Source: Gammaproteobacteria bacterium
GTDB taxonomy: Bacteria > Pseudomonadota > Gammaproteobacteria > HK1
Assembly: GCA_022822245.1 (NCBI GenBank)
Contig: JAJECB010000266.1
Span: forward strand, 1-11,414
Length of the DNA stretch: 11,414 nt
Direction: 5' to 3'
Within the stretch, counting starts at the first letter, position 1. Each line of letters begins with the position of its first letter. The notes under the pieces are model-generated. The model was given only the letters and a program-made list of their open reading frames with translations, did no database searches and had not been told where the DNA came from. The position numbers and the translations under genes are program-made. Below are positions 1 to 5,937 of the stretch, piece after piece.

Positions 1-233
1 GCGCGCAGGGCGTCCACCGCGCCCTCGACCTCTGCCATCACCGCGATGTCCGCGACAGCTCCCGCCGCCGCGACGCCGCCGGCGGAAAGCTCGTGCGCGA
101 AGCGCTCCACCTCGGGTCGCCGATCCAGCGCCGCGACGGCCGCGCCGAGGGATCCGAAGTGCCGGCAGAGCGCCTGGCCGATGCCGCCGGCCGCGCCGGT
201 CACCAGGACCACCTTGCCCTCGAAGTCCGCCAT
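1..233 (-). CDS. SDR family NAD(P)-dependent oxidoreductase, N-terminal part (cut by window edge)
   Basis: This is the N-terminal 77 codons of a short-chain dehydrogenase/reductase; the catalytic Tyr-x3-Lys part lies beyond the window. The protein opens MADFEGKVVLVTGAAGGIG, the classical SDR Rossmann cofactor loop (T-G-x3-G-x-G, residues about 12-19). An Asp at about residue 37 ends the second strand; in this family that usually favours NAD(H), though two Arg follow it. An Ala-Asp-Ile near residue 62 fits the adenine-pocket position. ATGs occur at 239 and 233. The Shine-Dalgarno GGAGG (245-241) is 1 nt from the first and 7 nt from the second, so 233 is preferred; the 239 start would overlap the upstream stop as ATGA. 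Either way it is tightly coupled to the TIM-barrel gene. Family is secure; substrate is unknown. Confidence 0.9.
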   Translation of the reverse strand, partial: MADFEGKVVLVTGAAGGIGQALCRHFGSLGAAVAALDRRPEVERFAHELSAGGVAAAGAVADIAVMAEVEGAVDALR

Positions 234-235
234 GC

Positions 236-1426
236 TCATCCCTCCAGCGCGGCCAGGGCCTCGCCCATCCAGTCGAGGCTGGCCCGGCGCAGGTGGCCGT
301 AGGCGTAGAAGGCGAGGTCCTCGACGCCGCCGGCGTGGAGCGCCGCGACTGCGTCGGCAACGGCCTGGCGGCTCGCGAGATCGGGATGGCCGGGGCGCAG
401 GATGCCGCGCAGCTCCCCCGCTTCTCCCAGGCGGCGCCGGACGTCCCACAGGTCGGCGGCGATCCGGTCCGCGCCGGGCTCGTAGAAGCAGACCTCGACG
501 ATGCCGGCCGCGCGGGCGAGCGCCGCGAGGTCGCTCCCCTCGTACCACGCTCCGGCGGTCGGCCGGGCGACGGAGGGGATGACCGCGACCGTTGCATCGC
601 CGCGGACGGCGGCGCGGATCTCCGCGACGAGCGAGCTGACCACCTCGCACCGCCAGCGGAGAAAGCGCGCGAGGTCGGGGTCGAGTATGACGTCCGCGAG
701 CCAGAACGCCGACGCCATGTCGTCGGGGAGGTCGATCTCGCTCGCGAGGTAGCGTTCGATGCGCTCGCGGACCTCGTGCCGCAGCCGCGCGGCGTCGATG
801 CCCGCCGCCCCGGCCCCGGCGAGGCAGTGCTCGCAGAAGCAGAGTCCGAGCCCGCGGTCGAGCCATTCGTTCTGCCGGACGAGCGCGAACTCGTGGTGGA
901 AGCCGTGGGCATACGGCAGGAATCCCGGCGTCTCGAGCGAGATCCCGCGGACCGGGTAGTGGTCCGAGAGGTCCGCGCAGAGCGCCACCGCGTAGCGCCG
1001 GGCGGCGGGCGCGGCGGGGCACAGGCTGTACACGTAGCGGTCGCCGAACGCGTTCTCCACCGTCGCCTCGGGATGGGCCTCGCCGAGGCGGGTGTTGTGC
1101 AGCAGCACCAGCCAGGCGTTCGCGGCCATGCCGGAGGCTTCGCACGCGTCGCAGACCTCGGCCATCACGTCGCGCTCCTTGAGCATCCGGTTCGGCGCCG
1201 GTTCGATCTCGTCGTAGCGCTCCGGGGCGGGACGAAAGTACACGGTGCCGTCCTCGGGGAAGTACACCTTGCCGTCCCGTCCCCGCGGGCGGATGAACTT
1301 GCCCGCGTGGTAGCTCGCGGCGAGCGTGATGGTGTCGATGTGCCGGGCCCGGAGCTCGCCGGCCACCGCCGCCACCCCGGCCTCGGCGAGGTCCCAAGCG
1401 TAGGCGTACATCGCCCGACTGGCCAA
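236..1426 (-). CDS. Putative TIM-barrel, glycoside-hydrolase-like protein of unknown function
   Basis: A 396-residue, probably cytoplasmic protein; no signal peptide or membrane segment is visible. It looks like an uncharacterised family resembling glycoside-hydrolase (beta/alpha)8 barrels. Supporting features are an N-terminal His-Ala-Gly-Lys-Phe segment (about 40-44), a KVYFPEDGTVYF stretch (about 53-64), a strand-like GISLETPGF with an acidic Glu at about 165, an aromatic/His-rich HGFHHEF (about 174-180), and a compact CFCEHC cluster (Cys196, Cys198, Cys201). Similar Cys clusters after a barrel strand occur in some glycosyl-hydrolase-like proteins and could bind a metal; that is inference. 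The start is TTG at 1426, backed by GAGGAG 8 nt upstream; an in-frame ATG at 1411 is the alternative. It abuts the SDR gene and diverges from the ABC importer, which suggests a shared role in processing the imported compound. I do not recognise a specific enzyme. Confidence 0.8.
   Translation of the reverse strand: MASRAMYAYAWDLAEAGVAAVAGELRARHIDTITLAASYHAGKFIRPRGRDGKVYFPEDGTVYFRPAPERYDEIEPAPNRMLKERDVMAEVCDACEASGMAANAWLVLLHNTRLGEAHPEATVENAFGDRYVYSLCPAAPAARRYAVALCADLSDHYPVRGISLETPGFLPYAHGFHHEFALVRQNEWLDRGLGLCFCEHCLAGAGAAGIDAARLRHEVRERIERYLASEIDLPDDMASAFWLADVILDPDLARFLRWRCEVVSSLVAEIRAAVRGDATVAVIPSVARPTAGAWYEGSDLAALARAAGIVEVCFYEPGADRIAADLWDVRRRLGEAGELRGILRPGHPDLASRQAVADAVAALHAGGVEDLAFYAYGHLRRASLDWMGEALAALEG
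241..245 (-). promoter_or_regulatory. Ribosome binding site deciding the SDR start
   Basis: GGAGG on the minus strand lies in the last codons of the preceding gene. It is 7 nt from the ATG at 233 and only 1 nt from the ATG at 239, which favours the inner ATG and implies translational coupling to the upstream gene. Confidence 0.6.
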
Positions 1427-1611
1427 GGTCGCTGCTCCTCTCGTTGGCGCCCGCGCGTGACAATAGCAAATATGTGGGAAAGTCGGTCGCTGTGGTATAC
1501 CGTGTCCTGTGGCGCAGGCAGGCCTCCTTCCCGGAGGGGACGAGAGACGCCCGGGGGAGCGTTGTCGGCCGCGCTGGGAGCCAACCCGGCAGGAGGGACG
1601 GATCGGGCGGC
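1427..1611. promoter_or_regulatory. Divergent intergenic control region with GGTATACC palindrome
   Basis: These 185 bases separate the TIM-barrel/SDR pair (minus) from the ABC importer (plus). The stretch 1457-1500 is clearly richer in A+T than its surroundings, as expected of a promoter zone. It contains the perfect 8-bp palindrome GGTATACC (1494-1501). Palindromes centred on GTATAC are typical operator cores of FCD-type GntR regulators, but no regulator gene is in the window. TATACC (1496-1501) could also be a plus-strand -10 element, though no convincing -35 lies at the proper distance. The leader further holds CCTCC (1523-1527) facing GGAGG (1533-1537) across a 5-nt loop. Confidence 0.45.
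1435..1440 (-). promoter_or_regulatory. Ribosome binding site supporting a TTG start
   Basis: GAGGAG on the minus strand lies 8 nt upstream of the TTG at 1426. The internal ATG at 1411 has no comparable site at the right distance, so TTG is preferred. Confidence 0.6.
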
Positions 1612-2457
1612 ATGACGGAGCGGGGCGAAAGCGCGGCGAAGCTCGTCGTCGAGGGCGCGACCAAGTTCTACGACACGAGGTCCGGGCCGCTGCATGCGCT
1701 GAACGACTACTCGATGTCGGTCGCCGGCGGCGAGTTCGTGTGCGTGGTCGGTCCGTCCGGCTGCGGCAAGACCACCCTGCTGTGGTCGATGGCCGGGCTG
1801 CACCACCTCACCCGGGGCCAGGTCCGGCTGGACGGGGCTCCGATCGAGGGCCCGCACCCCGAGATCGGCATGGTGTTCCAGGAGGCGAACCTCCTCCCGT
1901 GGAGGACCTTGCTGCGTAACATCCTCCTTCCGTTCGAGATCAAGGGGACCCGGCCCGATCAGGCGTGGATCGACCATCTCCTGGAGCGGGTCGGGCTGGA
2001 CGGGTTCGGCGGCAAGTTCCCGCGCGAGCTCTCGGGCGGCATGCAGCAGCGCGCGTCGATCGTGCGGGCGCTCTCGTTCAACCCCTCGGTGCTGATGATG
2101 GACGAGCCGTTCGGGGCGCTCGACGCGTTCACCCGCGACGAGATGAACCTGATGGTCGAGGAGATCTGGCTCGAGACCCGCAAGACCATCGTCTTCATCA
2201 CCCACAACATCGCCGAGGCGGTGTTCCTCTCCGATCGGGTGTACGTCATGTCGGCCCGGCCGGGGAGGCTTCGCTCCGTGCACGAGATCGACATCCCCCG
2301 GCCGCGCCGGCTCGAGATCATGACCGAGCCCGGCTTCTTCGAGACGGTGAACACGATCAAGGCCGAGATCGAGCACCAGTCGGAGCGGAGCGGTGCCCGG
2401 TCGGGGGCGGGCCTGGCGCCGCCCGGGCCCGGGTCCGCGAGGCTCGCCCATGGCTGA
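1612..2457 (+). CDS. NitT/TauT-type ABC transporter, ATP-binding protein
   Basis: A 281-residue cytoplasmic ATPase that powers an importer of the nitrate/sulfonate/taurine type (SsuB/TauB-like). All core motifs are intact: Walker A GPSGCGKTT (residues 47-55), Q-loop Gln90 in GMVFQEANLLPW, signature LSGGMQQR (140-147), Walker B LMMDEP (161-166) followed by the D-loop GALD, and the switch His198 in FITHN. The VFQEANLLPW and DEPFGALDAFTR stretches are typical of the NitT/TauT subgroup. The ATG at 1612 is chosen because homology begins a few residues later; AGGAGG at 1591-1596 is the only Shine-Dalgarno nearby, although its 15-nt spacing is long. The frame is open upstream to 1444 without family-like sequence. 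The stop overlaps the permease start by 8 nt, marking an operon. The final 30 residues are Gly/Pro/Arg-rich and probably disordered. Substrate cannot be read from the ATPase. Confidence 0.95.
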   Translation: MTERGESAAKLVVEGATKFYDTRSGPLHALNDYSMSVAGGEFVCVVGPSGCGKTTLLWSMAGLHHLTRGQVRLDGAPIEGPHPEIGMVFQEANLLPWRTLLRNILLPFEIKGTRPDQAWIDHLLERVGLDGFGGKFPRELSGGMQQRASIVRALSFNPSVLMMDEPFGALDAFTRDEMNLMVEEIWLETRKTIVFITHNIAEAVFLSDRVYVMSARPGRLRSVHEIDIPRPRRLEIMTEPGFFETVNTIKAEIEHQSERSGARSGAGLAPPGPGSARLAHG

Positions 2458-3307
2458 CAAGCAGCTCGGGGATCGGATACCCGACTTCGGCAAGGCCGAA
2501 GACGGCGTGGATCACAGCGTCAGCCTGACCAACTGGTCGGCGCTGACGAGCGGCCCGGGGGTGCGAACGGCCTGGGAGGTGCTGGCGATCATCCTCGTCG
2601 GGACGGTGATCATCGGCGGGGCGGAGCTGCTGCTGCGCGGCTTCGAGGTGCCGCACTACGTCATGCCCTTGCCGAGCCAGATCGGTATCGCCCTCGTCAC
2701 GGATTTCCATTTCATCTGGCCGCATCTGCTCGACACGCTCGTGGAGCTCGTCGTCGGCTTCACCATCGGCGCTTCCGTCGGCCTGCTGCTGGCGGCCGTG
2801 ATCACCCAGTTTCCGTTCGCGGAGAAGATCGTCGCGCCGTACATCCTGATGCTCGTCACGACCCCGATGCTGGCCCTGGTGCCGCTGTTGATCCTGCGCT
2901 TCGGCTTCGGCTACGAGCCGCGGATCATCGCCGTCGCCCTCGCATCCGGACCGATGGTGATGATCAACTCCGCCACCGGGTTCCGGCGCGTCGACCTCGC
3001 CAAGATCGCGCTCGCGCGCTCCTTCGGCGCCAGCACCTTCCAGATCTTCCTGAAGATCCGCATTCCGATGGCCCTGCCGATGATCATCGTGGGCCTGATG
3101 ATCGGCGCGATCTTCGGGCTCCTGACCGCGGTCGGGGCGGAGATGGTGGGCGGTGGATTCGGTCTCGGCAACCGCCTGACGACCTTCTCGTCCATGATCA
3201 AGATGCCGCAGTTCTTCGCGGTGATCGTGATCCTCTCCACGCTCGGGATCCTCATCTACGTGACGTTCTTCCTCATCGGCAAGAAGTGGGCCAGTTGGGA
3301 GTCGTGA
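2450..3307 (+). CDS. NitT/TauT-type ABC transporter, permease protein
   Basis: A 285-residue inner-membrane permease of the BPD_transp_1 (SsuC/TauC-like) type. After a hydrophilic N-terminus of about 40 residues come hydrophobic segments at about 43-62, 97-120, 128-150, 157-172, 210-230 and 255-276. The cytoplasmic EAA-type coupling loop is recognisable at about 183-210 (LAKIALARSFGASTFQIF, then IRIPMALP), the site that docks on the ATPase. MPLPSQI at about 72-78 is the characteristic periplasm-facing entry of this family. The ATG at 2450 overlaps the ATPase gene by 8 nt, so the two are probably translationally coupled; an upstream in-frame ORF start would add only GC-rich, non-homologous residues. 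One permease gene is enough, since these importers use homodimers. Family assignment is firm; substrate is unknown. Confidence 0.94.
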   Translation: MADKQLGDRIPDFGKAEDGVDHSVSLTNWSALTSGPGVRTAWEVLAIILVGTVIIGGAELLLRGFEVPHYVMPLPSQIGIALVTDFHFIWPHLLDTLVELVVGFTIGASVGLLLAAVITQFPFAEKIVAPYILMLVTTPMLALVPLLILRFGFGYEPRIIAVALASGPMVMINSATGFRRVDLAKIALARSFGASTFQIFLKIRIPMALPMIIVGLMIGAIFGLLTAVGAEMVGGGFGLGNRLTTFSSMIKMPQFFAVIVILSTLGILIYVTFFLIGKKWASWES

Positions 3308-3359
3308 ACGGGCCGCCGTGCACTCGAAGCCGCACACCGGCCCGCGGCCCGCGCCCCGT

Positions 3360-3376
3360 GGCCCGCGTTACGGGCC
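3360..3376 (+). other. Small intercistronic hairpin between permease and binding-protein genes
   Basis: GGCCCG (3360-3365) and CGGGCC (3371-3376) form a perfect 6-bp stem around the loop CGTTA. It sits in the 103-nt gap between permease and binding protein. Such hairpins often protect upstream mRNA or let the binding protein be made in excess; that role is inference here. Confidence 0.4.
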
Positions 3377-3410
3377 GAATTCGAGTCGCCAATCTGCAAA
3401 GGAGACAACC

Positions 3411-4586
3411 ATGAACGAGCTGCAACAATCGCGCCTTCGCGGCGCAGGCCGCATGAGCCGCCGGTACTTTCTCGAGGTCACCGGAGCCGGCTCCGTGGTC
3501 GCGACCGCCCTGGGGGCCGGCGCCCTGCTGCCCGGCACGGCGATGGCGGACGAGCCCTTCACCTGGATCTCGCCTCGCGGCACCCTCGAAGTGCTGGACG
3601 ACTACGCGTACTGGGCCGGCAAGGCGATGGGCTACTTCGGGGACCTCGAGACCAGGATGGAAGCCGGCCCGTCCGACGGCACCGCGACGGTGAAGTTCGT
3701 CGCGCTCGGTCAGGCCGACATGGGCTTCCCCTCCCCCGGCGTCTTCTCGTTCGCGATCGAGAACGGCCTCGATCTCGTCTCGGTGTGGAACATGGGTGCG
3801 GTGGACGTCTTCAACTTCGCCTTTCGTCCGGGCGAGGGGGTGACCGACCTCAAGGAGCTCGAAGGCAAGACGGTGCTGCTCGGCAGCGCCGCGTGGCAGG
3901 CGATCTGCGACCCGATGTTTGCCGCGGCTGGAGCCGATCCGAAGAAGATCAAATACCTGGAAGGTGGATGGCCCGCCTGGGGCACCGTGCTCGCGAGCGG
4001 CCAGGGCGATGCGGCCCTCGCCTGGGAGGGGCTGCGGGCCGACTGGGAAGGGAAGGGGCTCAAGTTCGAGTACTGGCTTGGGGTCGACCATTCCCGGTTC
4101 CCGGCGAACTCGTTCGTGGTCCGCCGCGCGGACGTGGAGGACGCGGAACGGCACAAGCTCCTCGAGCAGTACCTGCGGGGCTGGGCGATGGGCCTGGAGT
4201 TCGGCCACCTCAATCCACGCGCGGCGAGCGACATCGTGTTCGAGCAGTTCCCGATCGTGAAGAGCAACCTGGGACCGGAGCTCGGCACGGAGTCGATGAT
4301 GCAGCTCGCCAACGTGTTCCGCGGCGACATGTCGAAGCGGGAAGGCTGGGGCTGGCACGAGATGGCGCGCTGGGAGCTGTTCTTCAAGACCCTCGAAGAG
4401 ATCGGCCAGGTCAAGAATCCGGTCGACACGAGCAAGGTCATCACCAACGAGTTCGTCGGCCCCGCCAATGACTTCGATCGAGCGAAGGTGCAGGCGGACG
4501 CGGACGGCTACGCGCTGCCGGAGGACATGGCCGCAGTGGACATCGACGCCATCCACGCGCGGTTCTACGCCAACGCGGTCCGTTAG
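3411..4586 (+). CDS. NitT/TauT-type ABC transporter, Tat-exported substrate-binding protein
   Basis: A 391-residue periplasmic binding protein of the NMT1/SsuA/TauA-like group that delivers the ligand to the two upstream transporter subunits. The N-terminus bears a twin-arginine signal, S-R-R-Y-F-L at residues 16-21, then a hydrophobic stretch (22-41) and a likely cleavage site after A-M-A (residue 46). No lipobox Cys is present, so the mature protein should be soluble, pointing to a Gram-negative cell. The mature part has family hallmarks: an early segment naming the ligand region (YAYWAGKAMGYF), GQADMGFPSPG, and DLKELEGKTVLLGS. The ATG at 3411 is set by AAAGGAG (3398-3404), 6 nt upstream, and by the signal peptide; an open frame to 3318 is ignored. 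The binding pocket is rich in Trp and acidic residues, but no ligand can be assigned. Confidence 0.92.
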   Translation: MNELQQSRLRGAGRMSRRYFLEVTGAGSVVATALGAGALLPGTAMADEPFTWISPRGTLEVLDDYAYWAGKAMGYFGDLETRMEAGPSDGTATVKFVALGQADMGFPSPGVFSFAIENGLDLVSVWNMGAVDVFNFAFRPGEGVTDLKELEGKTVLLGSAAWQAICDPMFAAAGADPKKIKYLEGGWPAWGTVLASGQGDAALAWEGLRADWEGKGLKFEYWLGVDHSRFPANSFVVRRADVEDAERHKLLEQYLRGWAMGLEFGHLNPRAASDIVFEQFPIVKSNLGPELGTESMMQLANVFRGDMSKREGWGWHEMARWELFFKTLEEIGQVKNPVDTSKVITNEFVGPANDFDRAKVQADADGYALPEDMAAVDIDAIHARFYANAVR

Positions 4587-4631
4587 GCCGACGCGGTCCG
4601 CCAAGGTCCGCGGTGCGGCGCGGGGTGGGCG

Positions 4632-4666
4632 CGGCCATGCGCTCCTGCCCCGCGGCGCATCGGCCG
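4632..4666 (+). terminator. Imperfect hairpin after the ABC transporter genes
   Basis: Left arm 4632-4642 pairs with 4655-4666 (11 bp with one bulged C at 4661) around a 12-nt loop, about 45 nt after the binding-protein stop. No T-tract follows. It may be a terminator or attenuator that lowers read-through into the Gfo/Idh/MocA gene. Confidence 0.4.
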
Positions 4667-4729
4667 GCGGTGCGTTGCGGGTGCCGTGCGGTTTGTAGCA
4701 GACCGCCGGCCGTGGAGAGGCCCGGCAAC

Positions 4730-4752
4730 CGGTGCGGTCGGAGTCCGCACCG
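4730..4752 (+). promoter_or_regulatory. Leader hairpin directly upstream of the oxidoreductase ribosome binding site
   Basis: CGGTGCGG (4730-4737) and CCGCACCG (4745-4752) form a perfect 8-bp stem with a 7-nt loop, ending 1-2 nt before the purine-rich Shine-Dalgarno tract AGGAGAGAGGAGG (4754-4766). The position could influence ribosome access. The wider 187-nt gap (4587-4773) shows no convincing promoter. Confidence 0.4.
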
Positions 4753-4773
4753 CAGGAGAGAGGAGGGGGACGC

Positions 4774-5865
4774 ATGTCGGAGAAAGTGAGGATACTGGTC
4801 GTCGGGGCCGGCAACATGGGTACGTCCCACGCCAAGGCGTACCGGAAGATCGACGGTTTCGAGCTGGTCGGGCTGATGAGCCGGACCATCAAGTCCCGCG
4901 ACGACCTGCCGGCCGAGCTGGACGCCTGTCCGCGCTTCGAGGACTTCGAGCGGGCGATGGCGGAGACGAGACCCGATGCGGTCTCCATCAACACGTGGCC
5001 CAATACCCACGCGGAGTATGCGTTGAAGGCGCTCGATGCGGGCTGTCACGTCTTCATGGAGAAGCCGATCGCGACCAACGTCGAGGATGCGAACCGGGTC
5101 GTGGCGGCGGCCCGGGAGCGGGGCCGCAAGCTCGTGCTCGGCTACATCCTGCGCGTGCATCCCTCGTGGATGAAGTTCATCGAGGTGGGCCGAACGCTCG
5201 GCAAGCCGCTCGTCATGCGTCTCAACCTCAACCAGCAGAGCAGCGGCCCCGCCTGGTCATGGCACAAGAACCTCATCGATTCGCTGACCCCGATTGTCGA
5301 CTGCGGGGTGCACTACGTCGACGTGATGTGCCAGCTCACCGGCGCGAAGCCGGTGCGGGTGCACGGGATCGGGGCCAAGCTGTGGGCGGATGCCGCGCAG
5401 CAGAACTACGGGCACCTCCACGTCACCTTCGACGACGGCTCGGTCGGCTGGTACGAGGCGGGGTGGGGTCCGATGATGAGCGAGATCGCGTACTTCGTGA
5501 AGGATGTGGTGGGGCCCAAGGGAGCGGTCTCGATCGTCGTTCCCCAGGAGGGCGAGACCGAGGCCCGCACGGATGCGGTCTCGGACTCGGCGGACATCGA
5601 CCAGCACACCAGGACGAACGCGCTCAAGATCCATCACGCCGAGGTCGACGAGGACAAGAACTTCGTTCGCCGCGACGAGCTTGTCGGGATGGAGGACGAG
5701 CCCGACCACCAGGAGCTGTGCGACCGCGAGCAGGCGTACTTCCTGCGCGCGATCCGTGAGGACCTCGACCTGTCGGAGTCCATGGAGGCGGCGGTCAACA
5801 GCCTTCGAATCGTGCTGGCGGCGGACGAGAGCATCCGGACGGAGCAGGCCGTTCGCCTGGATTGA
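4774..5865 (+). CDS. Gfo/Idh/MocA family NAD(P)-dependent oxidoreductase
   Basis: A 363-residue cytoplasmic dehydrogenase of the glucose-fructose oxidoreductase/inositol 2-dehydrogenase/rhizopine-catabolism family. Members usually oxidise a hydroxyl of a sugar, inositol or sugar-like acid with NAD(P). The Rossmann motif is at the N-terminus (ILVVGAGNMG, Gly11, Gly13, Gly16). The family EKP motif, with catalytic Lys97, is in HVFMEKPIATN (92-102), and the catalytic D-x3-H is D-C-G-V-H-Y-V-D (Asp176, His180, Asp183). The C-terminal alpha/beta substrate domain runs from about 125 to the end; full length is normal. The ATG at 4774 follows a strong AGGAGG-type site, and an earlier GTG at 4732 would add residues ahead of the Rossmann strand. 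It follows the importer on the same strand after 187 nt, so it may act on the imported compound. Substrate is not deducible. Confidence 0.93.
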   Translation: MSEKVRILVVGAGNMGTSHAKAYRKIDGFELVGLMSRTIKSRDDLPAELDACPRFEDFERAMAETRPDAVSINTWPNTHAEYALKALDAGCHVFMEKPIATNVEDANRVVAAARERGRKLVLGYILRVHPSWMKFIEVGRTLGKPLVMRLNLNQQSSGPAWSWHKNLIDSLTPIVDCGVHYVDVMCQLTGAKPVRVHGIGAKLWADAAQQNYGHLHVTFDDGSVGWYEAGWGPMMSEIAYFVKDVVGPKGAVSIVVPQEGETEARTDAVSDSADIDQHTRTNALKIHHAEVDEDKNFVRRDELVGMEDEPDHQELCDREQAYFLRAIREDLDLSESMEAAVNSLRIVLAADESIRTEQAVRLD

Positions 5866-5872
5866 TCGAGGG

Positions 5873-5911
5873 CCGGCGCGGCGGGGGCGTCCGGGCCGCC
5901 CGCCGCGCCGG
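5873..5911. terminator. Perfect 13-bp stem between convergent genes
   Basis: Arms 5873-5885 and 5899-5911 are exact 13-nt reverse complements around a 13-nt loop. They sit between the Gfo/Idh/MocA stop (5865) and the aminotransferase stop (5938), which converge. No T-run follows on either side, but position, strength and symmetry suit a bidirectional terminator. Confidence 0.7.
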
Positions 5912-5937
5912 GGGTTCGGCGAGAGTGCGCCGCGGCC

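Noticed and set aside
1540..1611. Possible glycine or guanidine riboswitch in the importer leader (GAGAGAC and GGAGGGA-like strings)
   Set aside because: The strings are short, in the wrong order or spacing for either aptamer, and I could not build the required stems. The GC-rich leader makes such matches likely by chance.
293..1615. Long plus-strand open frame (440 codons) opposite the TIM-barrel gene
   Set aside because: It is an Arg/Ala/Gly/Val-rich shadow caused by GC bias, without domain-like sequence, and it overlaps a well-supported gene and the start of the ATPase gene.
4712..4752. S-box (SAM-I/SAM-IV)-like segment GCCCGGCAACC followed by GGTGC upstream of the oxidoreductase gene
   Set aside because: Only one short conserved-looking string is present. 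The P1 stem and the upstream core strand are missing, and the gene has no link to methionine metabolism. A covariance-model search would settle it.
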